DNA from: Symsagittifera roscoffensis
Taxonomy: Eukaryota > Xenacoelomorpha > Acoela > Convolutidae
DNA: 64,000 bases
NCBI RefSeq assembly: GCF_963678635.1
Contig: NC_087064.1
Location: forward strand, 25,830,189 to 25,894,188
Direction: 5' to 3'
The notes below the pieces were generated by a model, which saw only the letters and a program-made list of their open reading frames with translations, had not been told where the DNA came from and did no database searches. A program made the position numbers and the translations under genes. Shown one piece after another: positions 22,881 through 35,888 of the stretch (positions within the stretch are counted from its first letter, which is position 1; each line of letters starts with the position of its first letter).

Positions 22881-25800
22881 CTTTTACATCACAATTAACA
22901 AAAAGAATCAATAGAAATTGAATGATAGATCTTGTTGAAACATTTTTATCCGTGATTTGAGCTGCTGTGATAAACTTCCGAAACATATTTTCCGTTTCGA
23001 AAAAAATGTTCGTAATTTCATGCCAACTTTGAGTGTAGAATAGAGAAAGATGAGGATATCTTCCTTAAGCTTATGTCATTGAGTTTAGTTGGCTGTTGTT
23101 CAATTAGCACAGAATGTTCCGACAAGTTTATCTTTACTAAATTGTAATTTTAATCAAAATTCTTAGGAAAGTTTCAAGGAAAAACGTCGTTTTCCTATAT
23201 ATAGTACATTCATTAGTTGAAAGAATAAAGCAACTATTGTTGGAGTAATTTAGCAGAAAGAAGTGGGTGTTTCACTCTTTTTGATTCACTCCGGCTAAGA
23301 AACTTATCGGATCTAAACTGAAAGGGCTTTAGTATGATACCAAATTGAATCTCATGCTATTTTTTAATGATTTAGGGAGTTTGCGATTCAAGTATTTGAC
23401 TTTTAATTCAATTCCAATTCAATGTGTGTTTTACTTATTCCAATTCAATTCTAAAATTTGTTTCAGTACAAGAAAAATAAAAACAATGTCCAAGAATTTC
23501 AAAACATTGTTTTGTAAACAAAATTTTAGATGGGCAAACGAAAAAATCAGGAGTAGATACTCACTCTCTGGCAGTATAATGCAATATGATTGTTACTGCA
23601 TCAAATGAAACCAACAAATTCTCCCAACTCAGCATCACAAAATTGGTAGCAAGACTGTACCCTATCCCAAACTACCCTATGATTTTCTGCCCTATGCCCT
23701 TTTATCTTTTAAGTCAATCTACCTTGTGTCAATCTACCCTACGGCAATCTCTTCTTTGCTTAATTACCCTACACTTAATTTTATCTTTTGTCACGTCTTG
23801 GGTTAGGGACATATATGCAGATTTCGAATTCTTCAAAGAAATGGGGTAAGTTTCAATTGCTTTAAACATAAGATAGAATGGCATAAGCTATATTGGTACA
23901 AACAGTAAGATAGTATAGGATAAAATGGAATAGGGGAGATTGTCATGAAACCATAAAATTTAGCTTCCAAACTACTCTGACAATCAGCACAGATCTTTTA
24001 AAATTTTAGCTCATTGTTTTAACTCCAATTAAATTTTTACTCAAGAGGTTTCGTGGTTTTTACAATTTTAAAAATCTAACATCCTAATCAGGAACAAACC
24101 TATAATTTTCAGGAGGAGGGGGCCAATTTTCAAAACATTTTTGAATCGTTTTGTCGAGTTTTTAGATAGACCATTTTTGAATTTTTCTTGCGAGAAGTTA
24201 TTTAAAATTGATCTTGCGAACTTCCTCAAGTCAACGAAAACACCTTATTTTGTCGAAAGTTTCTTACCAAAGGAGAAATTTTGTAAAAAAATAAATAGGA
24301 CATGAATAACTTTTTCGGGCCTCATTTTTTGCCAAGTTTTTATTTGGAATGTTTTGAACTATGTTTTTCCGGCGCACGCTCTCCCGCAAGTTTATTGGCG
24401 TCTTTAGAAAATATTCAGGGTTATTTGCCCAAAAATGGATCTTGTACAACATTGCCAAATGTCAAGTCCTTCTAAATCCATTGATTTTAACGTTAATGGG
24501 AATCGAATTGTTCGAGCAGTTTGCGCAGCCGAAGACCTCAAAATACAAATATTAGTTCGTAGCACGTTTCCAGTTTAAAAACAAGGATAGCCGGTTACTG
24601 TGCAAGTATCACATAATGTTTCAATAATACTCTTTTAAAAAACATTAAGAAGAAATTTTTTTTTAAATTTAGTGTAGTTCTGCGTGATTTGATAAAAGGA
24701 TCTGATATGTAGAGGAAGAAAATAGATTTATTTTTCAAGAGATAAAAGTTATAAACAACTAAGCTCTACATAATAAGATCTTAGAAGACAGCCACAAAAT
24801 CGACATTAGCAAACTTAACTTTCAATTTATTAGTCCGTAACAAAACTTTTTAAAGCAAAATTAAATAAGTTGAAAGTATTTTGGTAACAAATGTTCAAAG
24901 TTAGTCCTAATTTTCATAGTCTCGCAATTGAAGCTCTTATGGTTAGCTGAAATTTTTTTTTACTGGCCGTCTGAGCAATCCGATCAAGTATGGTTTTGAT
25001 TATGTCACAGGATAAGAAAACTTTTTCCCAGAATTTCGCCCCAAAAAAAATTTTTTTTGGCTCTGAAACTCGTTTGTTGTAGGCCCTCGTTCCGTTTAAT
25101 TAAATTTTTTGATTTCAACATTCAGTTACTGCTTATAATTGTGCCGGGTCTTTATAGACTCCATAACACCCGCAGGACAGGATTTTACACAGCGACACCT
25201 AACAGAGCCCATGCGGCAGTAACCAGTGAACAAGTCCAAGATAGGGTTCAGTTTGTAAGATAGAAACTGAACCCAAACTAACTGATAAGCAACATTAGTG
25301 AAAGCTCAGCTCAATATAGCTTTTCTATTGATTTCAACTCAGATAAAAACAAAAGTGGAAAGCATGTTGTTTTCTAAGATTAAGATCTTTTAAGCGATGT
25401 ATCACTTATAAAAACAGAGCTTCATTCAAGCTTTGCAACTCTATAGGGACCAAATCATTTTCTTTTAACAAAATAAACAGCTTAGAACCGCGTTGTTTTA
25501 TTGAGAATTTTTGCATATTAGTTCTGGCAAAAGGTATTTTAATAAGCCCTTTTATCGATTATCTGGTATTTCGATTATATGCAATGAATTCAAATAAATT
25601 ATTCAAATCACTCGTATGCAATTTGGCCAAAGATCGAAGCAGAAACTTCCATAGCTCGTAAACATATAGCTTATGAACAGCTAAAGCTCATTCTGTGCCT
25701 AAAAAGATGTAACACTTGCTTGGTTTTTCATAAAAAATATGGTAAGAATTGTCTTCTTTTGTTATTTCAGAATTTTTTTTAATTATCTTCTCTTGTAAAA

Positions 25801-25984
25801 CTATTATTTAGGATAATTCGACAGTCATAGTACTGTAGACAAATAGGATAACAGTTTCGAAGAAAAATGACTAGAAAACATAAAACAAAATGTTTGAAAA
25901 ATTCATTAAAAAATCTTCAATATCTAATTTACTCGAGTACAAATGAAATTAATCAGAAATAAGCTATTTTAAACTGCCTAATTT
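22881..25984. other. AT-rich intronic DNA, nothing recognised
   Basis: Short ORFs only. Loose repetition of taccct between 23,655 and 23,775 is too irregular to be telomeric or a clear microsatellite. A 20-base motif, ggatagccggttactgtgca (24587-24606), recurs inverted near 30,543-30,562. Confidence 0.4.
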
Positions 25985-26245
25985 AAGCATAAATAAGCGT
26001 GCTCGCTCGCTTTACTCGCTCGAATTTAGACGAAAAATCAAAAATTTCAAACCGGTTTTTGTCGACACTGATTTTTTTTCAAAATGTCCTTCGAATCACG
26101 AGAGAGAGCTTGAATATGTTATATCACTCAACTCTCTCCGATGATTATTTGTGGAAGCTGATTATAAGTGGAAAACAAAAAAAAAAGAAAAAGAAACTAA
26201 AACACCCGAATACAAGGTTCCTCCCCATTTTTCAAATGGTCGGAA
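25985..26245 (-). repeat. Dispersed repeat with gctcgctcgc terminus
   Basis: The reverse complement matches 29966-30365: cattgaaaa-gggaggaa, gtgtttta, the phrase tgattcgaa-gacatt, gaaaaaccggt-tgaaatttt and aatttcgagcga-taaagcgagcgagc. It is a non-coding dispersed element; its superfamily is not recognised. Confidence 0.55.
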
Positions 26246-26305
26246 CAAATATGAAATCCCAGTGGCAGTAAAAATTGAATTTTCTACTGCAACCCGGACT
26301 AAGTT

Positions 26306-26330
26306 CAATTCAATTCAATTCAATTCTCTA
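26306..26330 (+). repeat. (TTCAA)n microsatellite
   Basis: Four to five consecutive units of ttcaa. It may be the tail of a retroposed element, but no body is recognisable upstream. Confidence 0.8.
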
Positions 26331-29162
26331 AAGCCAATCCAATGCATTGTTATTTTCAATGCATCGCACATCCCTATCGTAGACCATAGTTCCTTCTCAT
26401 TTCTTGAAGTGGCCGGAATAAGAAACATGAAATGATTTTTTTGATAACAGTAGTTATTCAATTGGTGCATGTAGCTGGGAACGAAGTCTGTTTACGTAAG
26501 CCCAAGAAAGGACCACCTGAGAGACTTATTGAAAACCCTGCTTCCCATTCATGCGCCATGTCACAAATTGGTTACTTAATCTGCTGGTACTGAACAAACC
26601 CGACGCACTCACTTCGACTACTATTACTACTGTAGCAGAGATTTAGAAACTAGCCGCCAAACTATGGGTAAAAATAGATTAAATTGAAAAGCTTGAAAGA
26701 AACTGAAGGTATTGCGGGAGCATATTTTATCGGCCAAAATAAGCTGTCGCGTCGTTTCTGAGCCAATAAATGGTTCTTCTTGATTCCGTATTTTCAACAA
26801 TTTTCACTATTTAGGGCTTCAAGGCAGTAGAGTAAATAGAAACAAATTGAAATTTGGTTTACCTTATTGGCATAGGGAGCACATGACAAGATCTTGATAT
26901 AGTTTACAAGTGTAAAACAAGTGAAGGTGTTTAATATTTTGTTGTCAATGTTCCACAAGAGAGAGTAGTTGTAGGTTATGGCTACCCTCTGTGGCTTTAT
27001 GTGACAATCCCTGCACCCCGTCGACAACTTGTTCATACTCCTGTTTGGGTTTCCAAATTAGTTCACGATTCTAGCGCCCAAAATGGTACCATTCGTTCTC
27101 AATAACAACCAAAATAATCTGTATTATACAAAATAGAAGAGTAACTTCTACCTGTCGATTATTAATCAGTGATCGGTTATCATGTTAGTATACTTTTGCT
27201 CACGTGTGTGAGAGTCATTGTCCCGATTGTTTGGGCTTAGATTGTTTTTAACTATAGCAGGCAGCTGTTCATAATTAAATACCTAGTCAAGCATTTGTAA
27301 GCTGTCATTTCCTGTCGCTGATAAAAACGATTGATTTCTATGGTGTTGTTTTCTGGGAATATCCCGGATTTTTGCGGTGCTTGGGAATTTTTTTAGTACC
27401 AGCAGCTGGTATTAGCGTCTTTTTACTTTCTGATTCCAAAGGATAGAAATATCCGATATTTTTTAAAAAAGATCAATGTAATTTTTCAATCGGATTGTTG
27501 TCTACTTGAGTGTTAGTTTTTGCTGTCCTTCAATCTCCATTTAAATTTCTACATTTAGCAGCTTCATTGAAATTATCCAATTTTAATTTGTTGATTTTAT
27601 GAAAATACAGTTTGAAGAAAGGGTTGATTGAAAAATCGTATCTATACTCAATACTTATTAGCGTATGAGGATACTTATGAGGCCAAACTATAAGTAATGG
27701 TGCTATGTCCAAACTGATTTCAAAGTTGATTTAGAACCAACACTAATTTCTAAGTTCACTATGGAAATCGATATTTTACCAGCATTCTCTCTTCCCATAC
27801 TTCCTAACCTGACCGACTGATGTCCGGAAGGCATTCTGACGAACAACTTAGCGCCAATTATACTAACTTCTTCTGACAACAACTTTCTCACTTTATCAAT
27901 TCAAAATTTTTGCATTGGTACTTCAAGTTAAAAGCTCACAACTCTCACTTTTTGTTTACTTCGCCTCTGGACTGTTTCTTTTACCCTCTTAACTTTCTTG
28001 CTCCAGTGGCTTGTTATAGCCATAGTTGCTTACCGTATCTCTAAAACAGCCCAACCAATTTCCGCCATTTTAGTTCACACCGACTTATATCTTAAGAGAT
28101 ATCTATTGGACTCTTATCACGTGGACACATTATCGTAAAATTTCAGATTTTCTGTCTACCCAATTTTTGCACTCGTTTTCGATAAATCCGAATATAAAAA
28201 TAATTTCTGAACTAAATGATATTTTTGGACTTTAGATCTTATCAGAATATATTTTATCTACAAAATCTTGTTTGCAACTCCAAACTCACTTGCCATAAAG
28301 ATCGATTTTTTAATCCCCTTTTATCGCCCATTTTCAGCATAAACCAGTAACCCGCCTTAAATTGAGGGAAAATCCAGCGGTCTGGCTTCAATTTGTTTTT
28401 CAGAATAACGGAGAGCTGAATTCATTAAGCGTGACTAGTTATTACATCAGTTAGTGCATCAGTTTAGTAGTGTTGTTATATTACCAACAGTCTGAGAGTT
28501 CAGTCGGGGTATTTGATGTGGAACCGGACTGGGTATTAGTATTATTCCAATACTCTCAACTCTCAAGTGTTATTGTTCACAATTCGTTCACTCATTCCAC
28601 ATCCCAAATGGCGTCGTCTGATGTTGCGCACCCGCTCTCGTTCATGTATTACTGCGCTTCCCTCGGGGCAACTTGCGGAAGTCCTTTTTCCTAAATGCTC
28701 ATTGATGAATGTTAAGTGATGCTAATATTATAACGGAATGTCAAGTGCGTCGCCAGTTTTGCCAGTGTTTTCAGTAGGTATTTCCTATTATTTCTCGTTG
28801 CGTGTCGATAGTTGAATTCAATCTTCAAAGCAACCCGCGATACTATTATCTTACCTCAATATAACCAGAAATCCCCCGTGACCCCATTTTTATCTCTTAG
28901 TCAGATGCGTCCTCAATCGCTCTAATGATTCGGCAACGTGATTCTAGCGCTTCAAATTGACTCCACATTCATTGTCACTGATGATAGTTTGTTATTGAGG
29001 ATTTTTACAAAATAACTTGATTTAATATAATACACTCATGAATCTCAATTTGAAATAATAATTTAGACTTCCTCATTGGCTAGACTTCTTATTTTATTTT
29101 GAAAATTATCGTTGTTTTTAATGATCTGTTAACAATCATGTTTTCTCCCGTCGCTTATGAAG

Positions 29163-29534
29163 GACTCGAAAATTTCCTGAAGGAAGACGAATTGTCAATA
29201 TTCAGGCCAAGCAAAGAACAAAACAGTGCCGATAGCGCCCAGTTTTCCCTTCCTTCGACTACAAACGGATACTCCACGGCTCAAAGCTCACCCCTTCTCG
29301 ATTCCAGAATCAGAGTCAAACCCTCCCCCCAGCAACCTAGAAAAGGATTTTCCCTTGCACCTGTTAAAGGGGGTGGGGGCGAGGGAAATAGTGGTTTCCA
29401 TGAGCCTGTTTACGAAGGGGTCACTTCCATGTCCAGTTTCGGACGCCCTCTTTCCCGGATGTCGACTGGCACAGGTGGCACTACTCTGGCACCTAACACG
29501 CCCGAACGGAAAATGTCCAGTTTCCAAACAAATG
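29163..29534 (+). CDS. Exon 3 of the unrecognised gene (Ser/Pro-rich)
   Basis: After a pyrimidine-rich acceptor (ttttctcccgtcgcttatgaag|ga) the frame reads GLENFLKEDELSIFRPSKEQ and continues for 124 codons to the donor aaatg|gtatta, leaving one base. Both ends are phase 1. The region is clearly GC-richer than its flanks. It is Ser/Pro/Gly-rich with likely phosphorylation sites (SSPLLDS, NTPERKMSS) and a HEPVYEG motif that resembles TPVYEA and APIYEQ in exon 5. These PxYE-type tyrosine motifs support the two exons belonging to one protein. Function unknown. Confidence 0.65.
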
Positions 29535-29965
29535 GTATTAATGTTTTTCCGGTGCTTTTTAGAGTTTTTACTCTGATCAGAACGATGCAGAAAGAATCTT
29601 CTGTGATTTTGAGAATTTGAATAGATTTTCAGTTTGTCATTCTGTGGAGTGTGCCTAGGGTGACCTTTATTTACGCCATTTCATCTTTTCTACCCAATGA
29701 ATAAATTTATATTAATGCTGTATTAGTGGATACAAAGTTTTTCCAGTTAATGTTTCTTTTGAAAAGGGTTGGCATTAGCTTATTATTTTTTAATTATTCG
29801 TGACTCATGCTTAGACAGACTCTGATTCGTTAGTTCAAAATTTGTTCTCCTTGGAATTTTTTATATTTTTTGAACGGAAAATTTGTGAATAATATGTTTC
29901 CTCCATGTGATAAGAAGAAAATATGATGCTATGAACTAAAAATAATTTTATTGTTCCGACCATTG

Positions 29966-30365
29966 AAAATGGGGAGGAACTTTGAATTCGGGTGTTTTAT
30001 TTTTTTTATTTTTGTTTTCCACGCAAAATCAGGTACCACAAATAATCATCAGAATGGGTCAATTGATATTTTATATTAAAACCCTTTCAGTCGTGATTCG
30101 AACGACATTAAAAAATTTGGAATCTATTCACAGCGTCGGGAAAAACCGGTCTGAAATCTTAGATTTTTGGTCTAATTTTGAGCTATAAAAATAATAATAA
30201 TAAATAATTATCGGACTGGATTGAGTGATATCATATCAAAGCCCTTACAGCTGTGATTCGAACCACATTAGAAAATTTCGAAAAAATTTCCCCGTGTCGA
30301 GAAAAACCGGTTTGAAATTTTTGAATTTTCGTCTAATTTCGAGCGAATAAAGCGAGCGAGCAGTC
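29966..30365 (+). repeat. Dispersed repeat, two adjacent diverged copies
   Basis: Two successive versions of the same order are seen: a-accctttcagtcgtgattcgaa near 30080 and agcccttacagctgtgattcgaa near 30240. Each is followed by gaaaaaccggt-tgaaat, and the second ends in gcgagcgagc. The block is inverted relative to 25985-26245. A fragment with caaagaccggtcagctgtgac-like wording also occurs near 47273. Confidence 0.55.
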
Positions 30366-30669
30366 TTGTTTTAACTGCTTAAAAGCTTAATTTAAAACGT
30401 AAAAACTTGGTTTTTCTTGAGTAACGTTAGTTTACTTTGAGTGTTTTAGCACCGTTTTGGAATCAAAATGTTCAAAAATTTAGAAAACTGCAAAACTTTG
30501 TTGTACTTTTTTAAGAGTATGGTCGGAACATCTGTGTCATTTGCACAGTAACCGGCTATCCTTTTTAAATGTTTGATTTTGATAACAAATATCATCATGT
30601 GTCGCAATCATGAAAAGCGCATCCTCACCAAGTTTTTAGAAACAAACATGCTTTTTATGCAGATTTTTG

Positions 30670-31423
30670 TTACGTCAGACTACTAGAATTACTAAAATTT
30701 ATCTCATATCTGTCTCCATAAGTTTTCCCAAAGTTTCTTAGGTTTGAGATTTCATGTTTTTTCTGCAAGCGCGTAAGAATTATATCGGTTGCTGTGCAAA
30801 CGTCGAGGACCGGCCTGCCGAAGTGTAATTTTGTCAAAAAGGCGGGAAATAAGACTAAAAATTGCCGTGTGAACTGATATAAGTAATTCGGGGGATGGGT
30901 AATTGAGAAGAAATCGAAATTAGACAAATGGAAAAGTTATAGTTTGTGTAGACAAAAAATCTCACTTTGAAGACAAAAAAGTAAGGAAAACTAAACTTTT
31001 TAAAAATATATAACATATGTATTTAGGCACAAATCATAATTTAAATCAATAATTGCATTAGAATCAAATGGTGCCAAGTTTTGAACTCAAAATTTTTTGA
31101 TTAAGTACTCTGGCTTCGTACCTTGACTTGAGCCGCTCGATTCTGCCTTTTAATTTTTTGCAAAATTTTTTGAGTCGGCGAAGGTTCTCTTTGCTCAATT
31201 TTTTGAAGGTGACAGGGAATTTTTCTCGTTGAAAACGACGCATTCCCTGATTACACAAAGAATGCATTTTTTTGCACGCGTTTGTCGTTGTCAGGGTAGG
31301 CTCTTTGTAGTAAACAATCCCGATTAAAACTCCAAATTTTGCTATCCAAAATTTTTCATATATTCCATCAAAGCTTCCGTTTTTGGATAGAATGCTTTTT
31401 AGTGTACTAAATCTGATTTGCAC
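30670..31423 (-). pseudogene. Decayed transposon-like coding remnant
   Basis: Two minus-strand open stretches lie close together. The first (31423-31064, about 119 residues, no ATG) is Lys/Arg-rich with a helical segment LSKENLRRLKKFCKKLKGRI. The second (30927-30670) contains HFGRPVLDVCTATDIILTRL. The latter resembles an FGRPxxDxCxxCD signature that I associate with animal DNA-transposon proteins, with the second Cys missing. They are separated by stops. Assignment is tentative; it could also be chance open frame in AT-rich DNA, although the length and composition of the first stretch argue against that. Confidence 0.3.
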
Positions 31424-31819
31424 TCTGGATTAAAAACCAGGTTTTATCAGCTCTCACTTTTTTGGGAAATGTTTGTGGGGATTAAAATTCTGAATTTAAC
31501 GTACCAGTTGTTAAGCTATCTGTTGGAAGGAACTTCTTTCTTGGAACGAATTTGACAAGTTTTTTTGCAAAAAAAAAACAGTTTCATAATCAGATATTTT
31601 TATATGAGGCCCAAATTGGTTCCGAAACTGCTCCAAGCTGAAAAAAAAAATGATGCCAAAGATAATTTTTTCTATTAAAACTTCTTCTGCTTATATATTT
31701 TTTCTGCGAGCCTTCAATTACAACCAAAAATTGTGTTTATAATAATTTTATTTTCAAATGACACCTCTATAAAATTTCTTATTGTTTTCTAGCTTCTTTG
31801 TTAGGGTCTTTTTTACTCG

Positions 31820-33965
31820 CCCAAAGTTTTCATTTCATATTCTCGAACTGAAACTGAAGTACTTGCATTCGATTGGCTGGAAATAGCTAATCAGATTCAA
31901 GTGGCAATTCGAATTATTATGTTAGCATTTTTTACAGACATAAATTAGCCGAATTCACCAATTTTTTTTGTCAAATGATTAAGTTAAACTCAAGTCGCCT
32001 TTTGAGTTTGGTCCGGGATAGAAAAACAAGAAATCATTCTAAAAAGAAAATTTTTTTGACCACTTTCTTGTTTTCTGAAATAGGCTCACTAGTTTGGCCT
32101 TATTGGCAATCGGCTTAACTAACAATCAATGAATAAGCTTTACTATTTTTGCTTCCATTTTTACGAACAGTCATGTATTGTCTGTACAAGTTACTATATT
32201 TGAGCGGAATAAGTAAAAAGACTCATTGGTTCTTGCCAAAAGTCAATGGATAACTACTCTTGATTGCATAAAGACACAAAACGGTCTTAGATATCTTTTT
32301 CGAATCATTTTTCTAAACCTAAATTCTGAATTAAAACGAAAATGAGTCTTTTGTAGGTGCAATTCAAAATTCATTCGTTTCCTTAGCATGGGGCAGTACA
32401 ACACCTCCGAAATTCTATAGTAACGGAAAAGAAAATGTGGTTCAAGTGTCGAAAAATATTTTGAATACTGTTTTATACTGATCCCAAATCACTGACAAGT
32501 AAATAAATTCAAATCGACCAAAGTTGATATGTCAAAATTGGCCATTTTAATTGATGCTGTTTTTAAACAAACAAAAATTCCCCAAGTGCGGCGTTATGAA
32601 TTTTTCTGAACAAACAATTAACTCGGCCAATTGTCAAATTTTCTTCTCGGTTTTCCTCCAAAACACAACAGTATTCAAACAAATTGCCAACAATTCGCAA
32701 ACAGAACTTAAAATTTTCAATTATCCTCAATTTTGGCACTGTTGAACACATTTTCAGTTTCGGAACTGTTAAACCCCCCACAATTTTCGGAAACACTTAT
32801 TAACGTTCCACATGTGTCAGAAGTGCCAAATGCTCTGACCGAAATATATATTGACCGCGGATATATCGGGCGCACAGATATTACGTAATCAGTCTTGCAG
32901 GTCTTACTTAAGTATAGAATAGAAAGAAATGGTGATTGACTAACGAGCGGAAGTGTCAGGTTGCCAAAAATCCGTGAAATTTTTGTTTTATTTGTTACCT
33001 GAGGTTATATAACAGTGCTGTTTTTTTTTCAAATTTTACATTTATATGGTGCAATTTGTTTTGCTAAATTCAGGCCTAAATTTTTACCCCAAAACCGATC
33101 ATTTTTGCCTAGGGATTTAGGATGAAGTTGAAGAAGTTCGACCTTTTTTCCTTTTGCTTTGGAGCGAAACCGAGAAGAAAATTTGAGACTTTGCTGAGTT
33201 AATTGTTTAATCAGAAAATATATGAGGCCGCGCTTGAGGAATTTGTGTTTGTTTAACAAGCGGCATCAATTAAAACGGCCATCGTTACTTTCCATTGATT
33301 TGAATTTATTTACTTGTCAGTGATTTGCGATCAGTCAAATCAGTATTCAAAGTAGTTTTCGGTACTGTTGAACATTTTCTTCGGCACTCTTGTACTTCGG
33401 CGCTGTTGTACTTCGCCATGCTAAGATAAAAGTATTTAACCAATGAATTTTGATAAGAACATACAAAAGACAATTTTTCGGTATAAATTCAGAATTTTGA
33501 TTTTTAAAAAATGATTTCAAAAATACTTATCCATTAATTTTTGGTAAGAACGAAATGGTCTTTTTAGTCATTCCGTCCTCAAATTGCAATTTTTAAAATA
33601 AACGTATAACTGGTAGTAATAATAGTAATACTAGTTCACTGATTTTTAATTAAGCCGACGGTCAGGAAGACTGAACTTGTGAGCCTATTTAAGCAATTGT
33701 GAGGGTGGTCAAAATGTTTTCTCTTGGAACTTTTTTGGTTTTTCTATTGCGGACCAGAGTCAAAAAGTGACTTGAGTTCATTTTAACCATTTGACAACGA
33801 ATCTAAGTTTTGGTCAGTTCGGCTGATTTATAAGTCTGCTGAAAATTGTAAACTTAATATGTCGAATTGCCTCTTGAATCTAATTGGCTATTTTCAGCCA
33901 ATCTAATTCAAGCCCTATAGGTTCTTTTCAAGAATATGAATTAACATTTTTCATGATTACTCTCC
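31820..33965. repeat. Imperfect 2.1-kb inverted repeat (foldback-like)
   Basis: Arms of roughly 1 kb face each other about a centre near 32,900. Matching pairs include gattggctggaaatagc (31868) with ctattttcagccaatc (33889), cggcttaact near 32112 with taattaagccga near 33648, and aaacaaacaaaaattccccaag (32567) with cttgaggaatttgtgtttgttt (33234). The right arm carries cttcggcactcttgtactt-type repeats near 33380. Arms have diverged noticeably. No transposase was seen; it may be a foldback element or two head-to-head copies of one element. Confidence 0.7.
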
Positions 33966-34429
33966 TCTTAAATTTTGTTTGGCTGTATAGCAGGCTCCAT
34001 TGATATAAATTTTGTCGGTTTTGGGCTGAACTTTAGTGCGATTTTTGCAAAATAAATTATTAAGTTTTAAAAATTTAGTAAAAAAAATTAAGTTTCTAGT
34101 TTTATTCGTTTTGTCCGGATAAATCAAATCAGCACTGAATACGTTCTGAACAATTGTCAGTGGTAGTTAGATAATACCTATCATACCAGGAGGCAGTTTA
34201 GAATATATTCCACATTAGGTTTTAAGAAACTTTTGTGGAATATAAACAAAAATGATACCTAAGTAGCAAAAGCAGCAGCGTTGAAAAACAATTGAGTTTT
34301 TTCTGCCAGCTGCAAAGCCTTTGTGCTTGAAAATATGCAGCTAGTCAGGTAAAGGATACTCTTCAAAAAAAGTGGTAGTTTTTTCTGGATCAGTCGAGCA
34401 ACCTCCCTCCTCTACCCTATTACCGCGTG

Positions 34430-34735
34430 GGGGAGATAGCTCAATAGATGGTTGAGGCATGTTTATAAACACTCGAAAACTCAATTAAACACTCGCTCAA
34501 GGTTTCTTTAACCGGAAATTCTCTTACGGCTGTTAAAAAAAAACATTTTATGTTCGACTTAAGTCGGCTCTAATATCAATTAATTTTGCAGTATTCAACA
34601 AAAACATCATCGTGTCACAATAAAGAGTAGTCAATAATCGTTTCGTATAATGGTTTAAATTATCGTATAAACATGATTTCTCGTACAATCTTATATCGTA
34701 TAAGGGGGGTTTTTTGTATAATTTTTTATATAGTA
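34430..34735. repeat. tRNA A-box-like fragment and tcgtataa-rich stretch
   Basis: gggggagatagctcaatagatgg (34431) resembles the 5' end and D-arm of a tRNA, but no B-box-like motif follows. At 34640-34720 the word tcgtataa recurs at irregular 15-30-base spacing. Both are weak observations. Confidence 0.3.
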
Positions 34736-34974
34736 TATTGTGTAGAAAGCACTGGTTCGAATTTTATGACATCATGAGCCAGATTCTTCAGCGAATGTGG
34801 AACACCATTTCACAATATCAAAACTCTTTACTAAAATATTACTAAAACATGCATTTGAAGCAATTTTTTTTGTTTTAAAAAATATATAAAATGCTTCTTT
34901 ATACATTATTAATATGCTAAAAAGTATTCAGATAGAAAGCTAGAGGAACAACCCCGTTTACTTCTAACTTTGCA

Positions 34975-35215
34975 AAACGAATTTGTTTATCAGATTTCCC
35001 AGCGAAAATGAAAATTGTACTATTGAGCCAATTTTTTCAAATTCAGTTAATTTAATTTTGTCGAAAAAGTGTCAGTCGAGTTTTGCTTTAGAATTTCAAA
35101 GAGCTTTGAGGCTATCTGTTTTTTCTTTGAATTTTGAAAGTTTTTTTTAAAAATAATCAGTTTTTTCTGTTTATTTGCGTTCATTAACTCTTTTCCAACA
35201 GTCTGTGGGCTATGT
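34975..35215 (+). repeat. Plus-strand dispersed repeat family B, copy 3
   Basis: It contains cagatttcccagcgaaaatg, ttttgtcgaaaaagt-tcagtc, a T-rich block and ccaacagtctgtgggctatg, in the same order as the 58.3-kb copy. Confidence 0.55.
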
Positions 35216-35888
35216 TTTGAACTTGCGGCCATCTGGTTTTGATTCGATGTATCATTCGATCCCATCTGACCATTATTTAGAATACCTGGATCTGCGTTCA
35301 GAATACCCAAATAAAAATCTCATTTCTTACCTTTGGTGGTAGTCCGAATAACAGGTCCAATTGTTTTCGTTATAGATAATCCTAAAAGTTAGGTGAAATT
35401 TTTTTTGGGCTGTGCATGGCTTGTCTGAAAAAAAAACGAAGCTTCCAGGCTAAAGTTATTGGGATTTTGATGTCTTCCTTTTTTTCTGCAACGTCAGGGT
35501 TAAGGAAATTTAGAAGAATTTTAAAATTTCTGCGTCAAATCCTGTAAATTCTGTGATTCCCGGGGTTTGTGTATGTGTTTGGAGACTTGATGCTGTTAAA
35601 ATAAATAAATTTGAGAAGATACTGGTAATCTGAATTTCGAAAACATGGTCTTAATTGTTTTTCAATAACCAGGTTTTGAACCAGCTTCAACTGATATATG
35701 TCGTGTTAATTTGAATTGTTAGCCTTTATGAAACAAATTAAACTATTTTAATTACAAGCAAGTTTATTAACCTATTGTGTCAGTAATAAAGTTATTAGTT
35801 CAGTTGTTAGCTCTCATGTGCATCTGATAATTGCATTTTTGCTTAAAGGTTAATTTTTGTAAGATTTTTGTTGAGCTGTTGGCATTGA

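Larger units (their letters stand above)
19484..29162 (+). other. Intron 2, about 9.7 kb, repeats and AT-rich filler
   Basis: It contains inverted tRNA-derived repeats (19780-20905), a hairpin tail (21031-21078), two copies of the plus-strand family (22135-22395, 22570-22880), a repeat ending in gctcgctcgctt (25985-26245), a (TTCAA)n microsatellite (26306-26330) and long AT-rich stretches. A GC-richer open stretch at 28491-28694, behind an acceptor-like ccaacag, might be an alternative exon, but its phase does not fit the main frame. Confidence 0.45.

Noticed and set aside
23655-23775. Telomere-like taccct repeats
   Set aside because: Words are irregularly spaced and not in tandem.
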